DNA from: JAJPKK01 sp963807015
GTDB taxonomy: Bacteria; Pseudomonadota; Alphaproteobacteria; Rhizobiales; Xanthobacteraceae
Direction of reading: 5' to 3'
Length of the DNA: 64,000 nt
NCBI GenBank assembly: GCA_963807015.1
Contig: CAWEAS010000013.1
Location: 248,001 to 312,000, forward strand
The notes beneath the pieces were generated by a model that saw nothing but the letters and a program-made list of their open reading frames with translations, was not told where the DNA came from and ran no database searches. How positions within the stretch are numbered: position 1 is the first letter of the stretch; every line of letters begins with the position of its first letter. This document shows, piece after piece, positions 42,586 to 51,122 of this stretch. Made by a program: the position numbers and the translations under genes.

Positions 42586-43323
42586 TCAGCCGTCCTCCTG
42601 CTCAACCATTTCGATAAGTCGTTGGGCATCGTCGGGCGCGGCCGCCTTTTGATCGTTGTCGAAGTAGACAAAGACCTCGTGGCGCTGCGACCTCCATGAG
42701 GCGATCGCGGCCGACCAACGACGCAATGTCCGGGTCGGATAGCTGCCGTGGTACCGGCCGGTCGGGCCATGGCCGCGCACGTAAACGTGGCGGGCCGTCA
42801 CCTCCCATGGCGCGGGAGCATCGGCATGATCGGAAAGACACAAGGCGGCATCGTGTCTGTGGAGCATGTCGAGCACGTCATCGCCATACCAACTGCGGTC
42901 GCGAAACTCGAAAGCGTAGCGATAGCGGCGCGGCAGCATCGGCAGAAAGGCATCGAGCCGTCCCGTGTCCTTCACAAACTGTGGCGGGAGTTGAAACAGA
43001 ACCACCGCTGCCTTCGGTCCAAGGACGCGCAGCCGCGTCTCCATCAGCGCAATTGAATTTGCGCAGCGTTCGCTCAATCGCTTCCAATGGGTAATGAACT
43101 TCGATGCCTTCCAAGCAAACACGAATTGTCGCGGCGTCTGATCGCGCCAAGCTGCGACCGCCTCAAGCGATGGCGTGCGATAGAACGAGCCGTTGATTTC
43201 GGCAGACGCAAAACGCGAAGCGTAAAAGCCGAGCCAATCCTTCTTCGGCAAAGCGCCCGGATAAAATGGGCCGCGCCATTCGTCGTAGGTCCAGCCCGAT
43301 GTCCCGATCCACACGTGCCGCAT
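42586..43323 (-). CDS. DUF72 domain protein
   Basis: A 245-residue TIM-barrel protein of the DUF72 (YecE-like) family. The N-terminus reads MRHVWIGTSGWTYDEWRGPFYP and the fold shows INGSFYRTPSLEAVAAWRDQTP, VLFQLPPQF and AFEFRDRSW. No activity is established for the family. ATG at 43323 is the conserved start; the frame runs to 43401. It is co-directional with selD 170 bases away. It probably acts in the cytosol. Confidence 0.87.
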   Translation of the reverse strand: MRHVWIGTSGWTYDEWRGPFYPGALPKKDWLGFYASRFASAEINGSFYRTPSLEAVAAWRDQTPRQFVFAWKASKFITHWKRLSERCANSIALMETRLRVLGPKAAVVLFQLPPQFVKDTGRLDAFLPMLPRRYRYAFEFRDRSWYGDDVLDMLHRHDAALCLSDHADAPAPWEVTARHVYVRGHGPTGRYHGSYPTRTLRRWSAAIASWRSQRHEVFVYFDNDQKAAAPDDAQRLIEMVEQEDG

Positions 43324-43394
43324 CGGCTGGTCTCTCTGCTTCGAAAAACCCCTCGGCCGCTCGTGTGCACGCAGCGGCGATCCTCGAAGCAAGG

Positions 43395-43430
43395 TCCCCA
43401 AAAAGGGTGCGCGCGCCCGGAGGCGCGCGC
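43395..43430 (-). terminator. Rho-independent terminator-like hairpin
   Basis: GCGCGCGCC and GGCGCGCGC form a perfect 9-bp stem with a CGGA loop (43409-43430). On the minus strand the stem is followed after ACCC by TTTTT, so it can terminate the transcript of the small secreted-protein gene ending at 43523, while the DUF72 gene begins further on. It is the most GC-rich stem in the window. Confidence 0.65.
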
Positions 43431-43522
43431 TGCCATCTTACTGAGACTGGGGGTTGGGGGGTGGGGGGTGTCCCAGCAGATGGTATTCCTCTGAATTGGT
43501 TCTCCGGTCGGCGGAAGCCGCC

Positions 43523-43855
43523 CTATTGCACTTTCCTGATCGTCCCGGCGGTGCGATTGGCGCTCCCGGTGGTCGTGGCGTGATTGGCACTGCCCGTCGT
43601 TACCGCACGATTTGCAGTGCCGGCGGTTTTGGCGGCGGCCGGTAGCGCTTCGCGAGGTGCGGTCCATGACAGGCACACGCGATCGGCATTTGGCCAGCTC
43701 TGCTTGGAGCACGGCAGCGGCGGCGGATCCGGGATCGGAGTCGCGGTAGCGCCTACTCTCCAGGCGTTGGCGAGGTGCCCTGGCAAAGCCATAACACCGA
43801 GGTTGACGAACAGGCCGAGCGCCAAGACAATCGTCAGGTTTCGAAGGAAAACCAT
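43523..43855 (-). CDS. Small secreted protein with degenerate repeat
   Basis: A 110-residue protein with an N-terminal signal or anchor (VFLRNLTIVLALGLFVNLGVMALPG), a Pro-rich stretch and two cysteines (PCSKQ, RVCLSW) that may bond. The C-terminal 35 residues are a Thr/Ala/Asn-rich repeat built on GTANRAVTT-GSANHATTT-GSANRTAGT. ATG at 43855 starts the signal. I do not recognise a family. It stands alone between the DUF72 gene and the amino-acid transporter operon. Confidence 0.6.
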   Translation of the reverse strand: MVFLRNLTIVLALGLFVNLGVMALPGHLANAWRVGATATPIPDPPPLPCSKQSWPNADRVCLSWTAPREALPAAAKTAGTANRAVTTGSANHATTTGSANRTAGTIRKVQ

Positions 43856-44167
43856 ATCTCGCACTCCCCGCTCGATATGCTGCGCCGGCCGGATTGTTCC
43901 GATGCTCGTTTCCGCTGTTCGCGGGCGGCGTTGCCTAGTGCAGTCGAGTCATCTGTATGTCGCGCGAGCCCAAGGTTTGGTTCAAACAAACCGTAGATTT
44001 TTTCGTATTTGGATCGATTTTGCCGTCGGTCAGCCGGAGCGCGAAGCGTAGCGCTAGGGGACACGGCGAAGTCTGAAGCAGTTAATTCAGTAGAATCAAT
44101 CGCTTGTGCAGACCACAAGGTAATTCATGCCCGGAGGAGCTTTTGAGAGCACAGCGTTTACCGGGAA
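43856..44167. other. 312-base intergenic region, no gene seen
   Basis: No supported coding frame. A small stem GGTTTG/CAAACC (43974-43992) is followed by a T-rich tract (ATTTTTTCG), resembling a weak plus-strand terminator, but there is no plus-strand gene upstream. The region separates the minus-strand secreted-protein gene from the end of the amino-acid ABC operon. Confidence 0.5.
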
Positions 44168-44944
44168 TTACCTCTGAGCCATTTGCGAGCCGTATCGCGC
44201 CAGGAACTGCCGCGCCCTGTCGGTGGTCGGATGGGAAAAGAAGGTATCTGGACCGGTCGTTTCCACAATCCGGCCAAGATCCATGAAGACGACCCGCGTC
44301 GCTGCCTCGCGCGCAAAGCCCATTTCGTGGGTCACCACGACCATGGTCATGCCGTCGCTCGCAAGCGTCTTCATCACGGCAAGCACCTCGCCGACCAATT
44401 CCGGGTCGAGCGCGCTCGTCGGCTCGTCGAACAGCAGGAGCGCCGGGCGCATCATCAGCGCCCGGGCGATTCCGACGCGCTGCTTTTGACCGCCGGAGAG
44501 CCGCGCCGGCGGGGCATCCCGTTTATCCCAGAGGCCGACCTTGCCGAGGAGCGCCTCTGCCTGCCCGCGGACTTCGCCGCGCGGCCGGTGCTGAACGTGC
44601 AGCGGGGCGGCCATCAGATTGTCGATGACGCTAAGATGGGGCCATAGCGCGAAATGCTGGAACACCATGCCCATGCGCACGCGGATGCGCGCCAATTCGG
44701 CGTCCGACATGGCAGCGCCGCCCGGCCGCACACCAACGCGCTCGCCGGACAGAAACACCGCGCCGCTGTCGGGGACCTCGAGCCAGTTGATACAACGCAA
44801 CAGTGTCGACTTGCCGGCTCCGGAGGGACCAAGAATGCAAATCGTCTCGCCCTCGGATACCGACAGCTCGATACCCTCGAGGACCCGGTGGTCTTTAAAG
44901 GACTTGCAGAGGCCAGTGATCTGGAGGACGGGCGTTGCGCTCAC
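44168..44944 (-). CDS. Polar amino-acid ABC transporter ATP-binding protein
   Basis: A 258-residue ABC ATPase of the GlnQ/HisP type with Walker A GPSGAGKST, Q-loop MVFQHFALWPH, signature LSGGQKQRVGIARAL, Walker B LLLFDEPTSALD and switch His in VVTHEMGFAREAATRV. GTG at 44944 overlaps the stop of the dioxygenase-like gene (GTGA), so it is the last gene of the operon. It drives the two permeases and the SBP_bac_3 receptor upstream. Confidence 0.92.
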   Translation of the reverse strand: MSATPVLQITGLCKSFKDHRVLEGIELSVSEGETICILGPSGAGKSTLLRCINWLEVPDSGAVFLSGERVGVRPGGAAMSDAELARIRVRMGMVFQHFALWPHLSVIDNLMAAPLHVQHRPRGEVRGQAEALLGKVGLWDKRDAPPARLSGGQKQRVGIARALMMRPALLLFDEPTSALDPELVGEVLAVMKTLASDGMTMVVVTHEMGFAREAATRVVFMDLGRIVETTGPDTFFSHPTTDRARQFLARYGSQMAQR

Positions 44945-45760
44945 GCTTCGGCGGCCTGTTTGACCTCGCCGTCGCGATACTGTCCCCACGCTGCGCGCAT
45001 TGCGTCAAAGGCAACAGGGTCGAAGTCGTAGCGCGGCAGCGGGTCGGAGTCCCAATAGTGGTAGCGGTCGACGCCGCGAACCAGCGTGGCGGTGCGCCGC
45101 CCGATGGTCGAGCGAACGTGGGTCGGGATATAGAAGAAAGCGAAGCCGATGCGGGGCGCCGCGGTCCGGTTCTGTTTCGAGCCGTGCGCGGTGCGCTCGT
45201 GATGAAGCGAGAACTGGCCGGGTTGCAGTTCGATCGTGACCGCGCTGCTCTCGTCCTCAATACGCAGGGATTGACCGCGTGCCAACATGTTGTCAGGCGC
45301 AAAGGTTTCCTCGTGCACGAGGTCGGGACCGATGTGCGAGCGCGGCAGCACTTGCAAGGCGCCGTTCTCCTTCGAGGTCTGCGTGAACGCGACCCAGGCG
45401 GTGACTTCTTCATGAGGGTCGAGGCCGAAATAGGCACTGTCCTGGTGCCATGAAACATAGGCGCGATCCTTGCCGCCCTTGGCAAAGATCGAAGCGCCGA
45501 ACAGCATGATGTCGGGACCAATGAGATCTTCGAGCGCATCGAGGATCGCCGGATTGCGGCCGATCTCAACGAGCCACGGCATGGCAAGGTGGCCCTTGAT
45601 CTTCAGGCTGCGATTGGCGCTTTCCCCCATCTTCGCTTCGTAGGCCGCGATGCGGGCGGCACAGTCCGCCGCCGAATTCGGCATCCATCGCGCGCAGCGG
45701 TGCAAGCCATCCCTGTTCACGGAATTGGGTGACCTGTGCATCGGTCAAATGTTTCGCCAT
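44941..45760 (-). pseudogene. Phytanoyl-CoA dioxygenase-like gene, frameshifted near the 5' end
   Basis: The N-terminus MAKHLTDAQVTQFREQGWLAP is encoded from ATG 45760, but the body continues in another frame: after MDAE at about 45676 the reading switches to SAADCAARIAAYEAKMG, then on to the stop at 44941. Deleting one T from GAATTC (45674-45679) restores one frame of about 272 residues. The intact core keeps the iron ligands of a PhyH-family 2OG-Fe(II) hydroxylase: H-Q-D in VSWHQDSAYFGLDP and the distal His in LHHERTAHGS. Having Asp rather than Ala/Gly favours hydroxylation over halogenation. Its ends overlap or abut ABC genes, so it is part of the transporter operon. Either broken or mis-sequenced. 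Confidence 0.85.
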
Positions 45761-45782
45761 CGCATCCTCCACATCATCGTCA

Positions 45783-46442
45783 TCATCGCCGGGACTCTGC
45801 CACGGCCAGCACCGCCCGCACGCCGCCCTCCACGGCGAGGCATAACAGCCAATATAGCAACATCGCACAGACAAAGCTCGCGAACGGCACGTAATAGGTC
45901 GCTTGGATCTCGTTCGCAGCGAACGTCAGCTCCTGCACCGTGATGATCACGAGGAAAGCGCTGTCCTTGATGATCTGCACCATCTGGTTGCCGAGCATCG
46001 GTATCGACGACAACAGAACCGGCGGCAGGATGATCCTAAGCAGCAGACGCCAGCCGTGAAAACCGAAGGCATGGCCCGCCTCGATGCCTTCGCGCGGCAG
46101 CGCCTGATAGGCGCCACGCAGCAATTCGGCGATGTAGGCGGCGTTATAGATCGTGAGCGCGGAAATGCCCGCGACCACGTTGTCGACAACGATCCCGAAC
46201 GACGGCAGACCGTAGTAGATCATGTAGCAGAACAGCATGAACGGCGTGCAGCGCATCAGGTCGATGAGCCATGCAAACACCGTTGGCACACCGCGCACGC
46301 GTGCGATCAACAGGCCGAACAGCAGCAAGCCGAGGATCGCGGCTCCGATCGCCGAGACGACGGCGATGCCGACTGTCGTCGCGAACCCCGAGATCAACGC
46401 CTCGCGCTGCTCCCAGAGAATTTCGATGCCGCGCGGGATCAT
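45783..46442 (-). CDS. Polar amino-acid ABC transporter permease (distal)
   Basis: A 219-residue HisM/GlnP-type permease with five hydrophobic segments. The conserved EAA loop reads AYQALPREGIEAGHAFGFHGWRLLLRIILPP (about 130-160), and the N-terminal EQREALISGFATTVGIAVVS is typical. ATG at 46442 overlaps the previous permease stop (ATGA). Upstream in-frame sequence up to 46790 lies inside the other permease and is a shadow. It forms a heterodimeric pore with the gene at 46439-47080. Confidence 0.9.
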   Translation of the reverse strand: MIPRGIEILWEQREALISGFATTVGIAVVSAIGAAILGLLLFGLLIARVRGVPTVFAWLIDLMRCTPFMLFCYMIYYGLPSFGIVVDNVVAGISALTIYNAAYIAELLRGAYQALPREGIEAGHAFGFHGWRLLLRIILPPVLLSSIPMLGNQMVQIIKDSAFLVIITVQELTFAANEIQATYYVPFASFVCAMLLYWLLCLAVEGGVRAVLAVAESRR

Positions 46443-47080
46443 GTGGACAGCCCCGCTTGGCGACGCTCGAGCATGCGCTGGGTCGCCACGAAGGCGCCGA
46501 TAACGACGACATAGATCGCGAGTGCGATGAGGAACGGCGGGATCGGCTGGTAAGTAGCGGCGCCGATCCGGACCGCGGCCCGCGTCGCCTCGGTAACGCC
46601 GATAACCGCGACCGCCGGACTGACCTTGATCAGCAAGGTCATCTCGTTCACGAGCGCGGGCAATGCAGCCCGGGCGATCTGGGGCAGTATGATAAGTCGG
46701 AAGCGCAGTCCGCGGCGCATGCCGAACGCGCGAGCGGCGTCGAGTTGATCGGAGGGGAAGGACAGCAACGTCGCGCGCCAGATCTCGCAATTGTAGGCCA
46801 TCGAGCCGAGGGCGAGAGTCGCAACGCCGGCCGCAAAGCGCGGCACCTCTAGGCCGGCCGTCGGCAGCGCAAAATAAATGAGGAGCACCAAAGTGACCGC
46901 TGGGGTCGCACGCAGGAGACTTACGAGCGTCGCGACCGCAGGATCGAGGCCTGGCACCCGTCCCCAGCGGATGAGCGCCAAGCCAAGACCAAGCGGCGTA
47001 CCGATTGCGATCGCCAGCAGGCTGATCGCAAGTGTATTCAGTGTCCCGGCCGCGAGGGCCAGGTAATCCCCCGTCCCCAC
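46439..47080 (-). CDS. Polar amino-acid ABC transporter permease (proximal)
   Basis: A 213-residue HisQ-type permease. EAA loop: SFPSDQLDAARAFGMRRGLRFRLIILPQ (about 108-135); first helix AAGTLNTLAISLLAIAIGTPLGLGLAL. The start is GTG at 47080, only 12 bases after the binding-protein stop. It is the second gene of the operon receptor-permease-permease-dioxygenase-ATPase. Confidence 0.9.
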   Translation of the reverse strand: MGTGDYLALAAGTLNTLAISLLAIAIGTPLGLGLALIRWGRVPGLDPAVATLVSLLRATPAVTLVLLIYFALPTAGLEVPRFAAGVATLALGSMAYNCEIWRATLLSFPSDQLDAARAFGMRRGLRFRLIILPQIARAALPALVNEMTLLIKVSPAVAVIGVTEATRAAVRIGAATYQPIPPFLIALAIYVVVIGAFVATQRMLERRQAGLST

Positions 47081-47092
47081 GGCGTGCAGAAA

Positions 47093-47923
47093 TCAGACGT
47101 TGGCGGTCGGCACTTCAGGCATCTGCTCGAATGTCTTCTCGAACCACTTCTTCTGCAGCGCGTACATCGAGCCGTCCTTGCGAGTGCCCATGAGGAATTC
47201 ATTGAGCAAGGCCAAAAGCTCGGTGTTTCCGTTGACCACGGCCCACGCGATGTAAGTCGGCTTCGACACCGCCTGGCCGACCTCAAAGACATCGGGCTTC
47301 GACTTGGCGATCAATTCAAGGCTCAGGAGGGTGTTGACCACGTAATCGATGCGGCCGAGCTGCAGATCCTGATAAGCCTCGGGATAGCCCTGGTAGGAGA
47401 CGATCTTGCCGAGCTTGCCGCCGGTTGCCTTGAGCATGTCATCGAGTTGCGGCAGCAGCTTGAGCATGGCGCTGCCCGCTTCGACGCCGAGGCTCAGGCC
47501 GTTCAGATCCTTGATCGCCTTGATCTTGTTGTCGTTCTTGCGCTTGAGATAATAATCGACCAATTCAGCGACGGGGCTGCAAAAATCCAACGTCTTCATG
47601 CGCTCCTGCGTGACCAGGATCGCGGTGACCGCGGCATCGTACTTGCCGGTGGTGACGCCCGGGAGGATGCCGGTCCATGGAATGATGTCCTGGCGGATAT
47701 CGAAGCCCGCCTTCTTCTTGAACATTTCCAGGAGTTCCTGGTCATAACCGGTCGGCTTGCCGTCCTTGGTGAATTCGAACGGCTGGTAGTCGTCCTCGGT
47801 CGCGACGGTCATGTAGCCGCGCTTCTTGATTTCGGCGAGCGTAACGGCTTGGGCGGTGCCGCCAATGGTGAGGGCGGCTGCGCCAAGCAGCATCCCGCGA
47901 CGGGTGAGGCCGATTGCGGTCAT
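47093..47923 (-). CDS. Amino-acid ABC substrate-binding protein (SBP_bac_3 family)
   Basis: A 276-residue periplasmic receptor. The Tat-like signal is LTRRGMLLGAAALTIGGTAQA. The family signature YMTVATEDDYQPFEFTKDGKPTGYDQELLEMF (about 37-68) binds the amino-acid alpha groups, and GVTTGKYDAAVTAILVTQERMKTLDFCSPV follows. ATG at 47923 follows AGGAG. It is the first gene of its operon. The amino acid bound cannot be deduced; a hydroxylatable amino acid would fit the linked dioxygenase. Confidence 0.91.
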   Translation of the reverse strand: MTAIGLTRRGMLLGAAALTIGGTAQAVTLAEIKKRGYMTVATEDDYQPFEFTKDGKPTGYDQELLEMFKKKAGFDIRQDIIPWTGILPGVTTGKYDAAVTAILVTQERMKTLDFCSPVAELVDYYLKRKNDNKIKAIKDLNGLSLGVEAGSAMLKLLPQLDDMLKATGGKLGKIVSYQGYPEAYQDLQLGRIDYVVNTLLSLELIAKSKPDVFEVGQAVSKPTYIAWAVVNGNTELLALLNEFLMGTRKDGSMYALQKKWFEKTFEQMPEVPTANV

Positions 47924-48056
47924 GGATTTCTCCTGTCTTCTACGCTGAAAATATCATGCCGGAGAGGCAAGCATCGTGCCGACGGGCGGACATCTCATCC
48001 TTGTTTCGCATCCCTGGCAAGAGGCGCTGACGAGCCAAACCGTCGGCATCGCAACG

Positions 48057-49139
48057 TTACCGGCTCATGCTTTTCGCCTGCGCGACAATTGCCGCACGAT
48101 CAAAAGCGTTACAGGCCTCCACGAACTGCGGCGTGTAGGCGTCGATTGCGGAGCCCGTACCTTTGAGCATGCCGTTCGCCGTGTAGGAAACGTGCGAAGT
48201 CTGCCACTTTTCGGGAATGAAATCGCCGAAGCGTGATTGCGGCGGCAATCCCAGCAGCGCCATTTCGAGAAACCGGTTCATGACATGGGCGCCGTTCTTG
48301 ACGGCCGTCGCGTCGTCGAGATTTGACGGTTTCGTCGTCGGAAACTCCTCCCAGAAGATACGAACCGCGGCTTCCGGATTGGTAAGCGTGAAGAGCAAAC
48401 CTTTGGTCATCGCCCGACAATAACCGGCGACGGCTTCGGGATTTGCCTTGGCAAAAGCGGCGGAGGTCGCAAGCGTCATCCCGGCGAGGCGGTCCTGCAG
48501 CGGGATGCTGATGAGGCGGAGTTTCATGCCGGTGTTCTCGGCGGCGCCGAGCATTGCGTCCCACACCACGAGCGCGTCGATCTTCCCGGTGCGAAGCGCC
48601 GCGAAGGACGCCGGGCCGGCTCCGGTCGAGATCCCGGTGTATTGGTCCGGTCCAATGCCGATATCGGCTAGGCTTTGCTTGAGGCTCAAACCGCCGGCCG
48701 AGGCGAACGACGGCGCGCCGATCGTCTTCCCCTTCAAATCCTCGAGCTTGGTGATCGGCGAGTCCTGCATCACGATCACCATGTTTCCGGGATTGCGCTT
48801 GAGCCCGTAGAAGGCGACGAGGTCGCCGCCTTGCTCTCGCACCAGCATCACTGATTCCGGCGCGGTGGTGCCGAATTGCGCTCCGTTGGACTGGATCACC
48901 TGCGCCGCGATGGTGCCGTTCTGGGAGTTTTCGATCGCAACATCGAGGCCTTCTGCTTTGAAGTAGCCGAGTTGCTTCGGGACCGCGTAGAGGAAGATCT
49001 CCTCCCCCACCCCCATCACGGGGTGCATCTGGACGAAGGTCACCTTCTTGAGCGATTGGGCGCTCGCTGCTGCAGCAAAGAAAGATGAAAGACTGAGAGC
49101 GACCGTCAGCGCGGACGCCGTCCGAGAACATCTAAACAC
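48057..49139 (-). CDS. NMT1/SsuA-like ABC substrate-binding protein
   Basis: A 360-residue periplasmic receptor with a signal peptide (VFRCSRTASALTVALSLSS followed by FFAAAASA). The mature part reads LKKVTFVQMHPVMGVGEE at its start and KQLGYFKAEGLDVAIENSQNG next, the SsuA/NMT1 pattern. GTG at 49139 was selected because GAGGAGG lies 6-7 bases upstream; ATG at 49160 is an alternative that adds a polar extension before the signal. It belongs with the permease and ATPase just upstream. Ligand unknown (sulfonate, aromatic acid or pyrimidine-like in the family). Confidence 0.85.
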   Translation of the reverse strand: MFRCSRTASALTVALSLSSFFAAAASAQSLKKVTFVQMHPVMGVGEEIFLYAVPKQLGYFKAEGLDVAIENSQNGTIAAQVIQSNGAQFGTTAPESVMLVREQGGDLVAFYGLKRNPGNMVIVMQDSPITKLEDLKGKTIGAPSFASAGGLSLKQSLADIGIGPDQYTGISTGAGPASFAALRTGKIDALVVWDAMLGAAENTGMKLRLISIPLQDRLAGMTLATSAAFAKANPEAVAGYCRAMTKGLLFTLTNPEAAVRIFWEEFPTTKPSNLDDATAVKNGAHVMNRFLEMALLGLPPQSRFGDFIPEKWQTSHVSYTANGMLKGTGSAIDAYTPQFVEACNAFDRAAIVAQAKSMSR

Positions 49140-49181
49140 GCACGCCTCCTCGTTCGACATGAAAAGCCACCGCGTGAGCAA

Positions 49182-50045
49182 CTACCGCGCAGATGCGTTT
49201 GCCCGTTGCGCCCAGAAGCAATAGCGGCGTTCGACCAACGCAACAGCATAGTTCATCAAAAAACCGATCACCCCCAGCAACAGGATGACGGCGAATAGCG
49301 GCGCGATCTCCATCGCCTGGTTGAATTGCATCAGCAGCATGCCGAGCCCGGCACGGGCGCCGACGAATTCGCCGACCACGGCACCGAGGATCGACAGCAC
49401 CGACGCGACGCCCAATCCGGCAAACAGGAATGGCAGGCAACTCGGGATGATGATTTTCGTGAGCAGATGCCATTCGCTCGCGTTGCAGGAGCGCGCAAGC
49501 TCGATGCGTTCGGGTTCGACCGCCTGGTACCCGGCCATGGTGTTTACGAGCACCGGGAAGAACGTGATGATGGCGGTGATCAACACCTTGCCTTCGAGAC
49601 CGAAGCCGAACCATACGACCATCAACGGTGCGAGCGCGACTTTGGGGAGTGACTGGAAGCCAACGATATAGGGATACGAGCTTTTGCCGAGAATGGGCCA
49701 ATGCGACAGCGCAAGCCCCAACACCGCCCCGGACGCAGAGCCGATGACAAACCCAAGCAGCGCCTCCCAAACTGTAATTCCAGCATGATACCAATAGCCG
49801 CCGAGATCCCATGGCGCGCGGCTGAGACCACGCACAGTCGCGTGCCACACATCCTCTGGCGGCGGCAGCACGTAGGCCGGCGCCCCCAGCACGTGGCTCG
49901 CAAGCCACCATACGACGAGGAGTGCCACGAGAATCGCAGGCGAGATCGTCAATTGCGGATAGCGGCGGATGACGGTGGGCCGAGCCTCGTGCGCCGTGGA
50001 CGCGGTAGACTCCAGACGTCCGGCTTCCATTGCTTCCGCCGACAT
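49182..50045 (-). CDS. ABC transporter permease, SsuC/TauC type
   Basis: A 287-residue permease with a polar N-terminal tail of about 35 residues and six membrane helices. The EAA loop is ERIELARSCNASEWHLLTKIIIPSCLP (about 180-206). ATG at 50045 overlaps the ATPase stop by one base (TGATG). It is the middle gene of ATPase-permease-receptor. Confidence 0.88.
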   Translation of the reverse strand: MSAEAMEAGRLESTASTAHEARPTVIRRYPQLTISPAILVALLVVWWLASHVLGAPAYVLPPPEDVWHATVRGLSRAPWDLGGYWYHAGITVWEALLGFVIGSASGAVLGLALSHWPILGKSSYPYIVGFQSLPKVALAPLMVVWFGFGLEGKVLITAIITFFPVLVNTMAGYQAVEPERIELARSCNASEWHLLTKIIIPSCLPFLFAGLGVASVLSILGAVVGEFVGARAGLGMLLMQFNQAMEIAPLFAVILLLGVIGFLMNYAVALVERRYCFWAQRANASAR

Positions 50046-50896
50046 CAGAACATCCCTCCCTTGGCGTCGAGAAGCTTGCGAAGGTGGGCCGCGTAGCGGC
50101 CGAAGCGATCGGTGTTGATCAAGGACAGGTCGCGCGGCCGCGGCAACTCGATCGGGATGATCTCGGCAATGCTGCCCGGGCGCGCGGTCATCGCGATGAC
50201 GCGGTCGGAAAGGAAGATCGCTTCCGCAATAGAGTGGGTGATGAACACCACCGTCTTGCGGCTCTGCGTCCAAAGGCGCAGAAGGTCGAGGTTCATCTGC
50301 TCGCGCGTCATCGCGTCGAGCGCGCCGAACGGCTCATCCATGAGCAGCAAGCGCGGGCTCTGCACCAGGGCGCGCACGATCGCGACCCGCTGCTGCATGC
50401 CGCCCGAGAGTTCGTAGGGATAGCGTTGCGCGAAGTCGCGCACGCCGACCATCTCGAGCAAGTCGAGTGCGTTGTCGCGGTAGCGCGACGTCGGCAGATG
50501 CCGGAATTCGATCGGGAGCAACACATTGTCGAGTACGGTTCGCCATGGCAGCAGCACCGGAGACTGGAACACCACGGCGGCATCCGGGCTTGGCCCGCGC
50601 AACGGTTTACCGTTCAGTTCGATCGATCCCGAAGTGTAGGGAAGGATGCCGGCGAGCACCTTCAACAGCGTCGATTTTCCGCAGCCACTCTGGCCGATGA
50701 CCGCAACAAACTCGCCTTCGTAGATTTCGAAATCGAGGCTCTTGAGCGCCGTCACTTCGCCGGTCTTGGTGAGATAGGACTTCGACAGCCCCCGCGCCGC
50801 GATCAGGGCCGAACCTCGATCGAGACGAGGCTCAACAGAAATCGCAGCCCGAACGGATGTCATCGGCTGCGAGGACATGGCTTGTTGTGATGGCAT
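50045..50896 (-). CDS. ABC transporter ATP-binding protein, SsuB/TauB type
   Basis: A 283-residue ABC ATPase with Walker A GQSGCGKST, Q-loop VVFQSPVLLPW, signature LSGGMQQRVAIVRAL, Walker B LLLMDEPFGALD and switch His in VFITHSIAEAIFLSDRV. The start is uncertain among ATG 50896, 50878 and 50863, since the first 35 residues are unconserved; 50896 is given. It is the first gene of an ATPase-permease-receptor operon. Confidence 0.88.
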   Translation of the reverse strand: MPSQQAMSSQPMTSVRAAISVEPRLDRGSALIAARGLSKSYLTKTGEVTALKSLDFEIYEGEFVAVIGQSGCGKSTLLKVLAGILPYTSGSIELNGKPLRGPSPDAAVVFQSPVLLPWRTVLDNVLLPIEFRHLPTSRYRDNALDLLEMVGVRDFAQRYPYELSGGMQQRVAIVRALVQSPRLLLMDEPFGALDAMTREQMNLDLLRLWTQSRKTVVFITHSIAEAIFLSDRVIAMTARPGSIAEIIPIELPRPRDLSLINTDRFGRYAAHLRKLLDAKGGMF

Positions 50897-51122
50897 GATC
50901 GCATGCTTGTTACCGCTTGTCGTGTGCGCCGATGTCGTGATCTGGAGCGTCGAAGTTGCGCGCGATTTCACCGTAAGCGGGCTCACCCCAACATTCCAGC
51001 GAGATTGCGAACTGCGGCTGCGACAAACCGGGCCGGCCCTTCAGATGAAAAGCGATGCAAGCAATATGCCACGCGCTTGCTCCGCTCAGCTGCCGCGTGT
51101 GCTGGCGTGGCAGCGCAACGTT

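Noticed and set aside
47084..48166. 360-codon plus-strand open frame
   Set aside because: Antisense to the amino-acid binding protein 47093-47923, which has clear family motifs.
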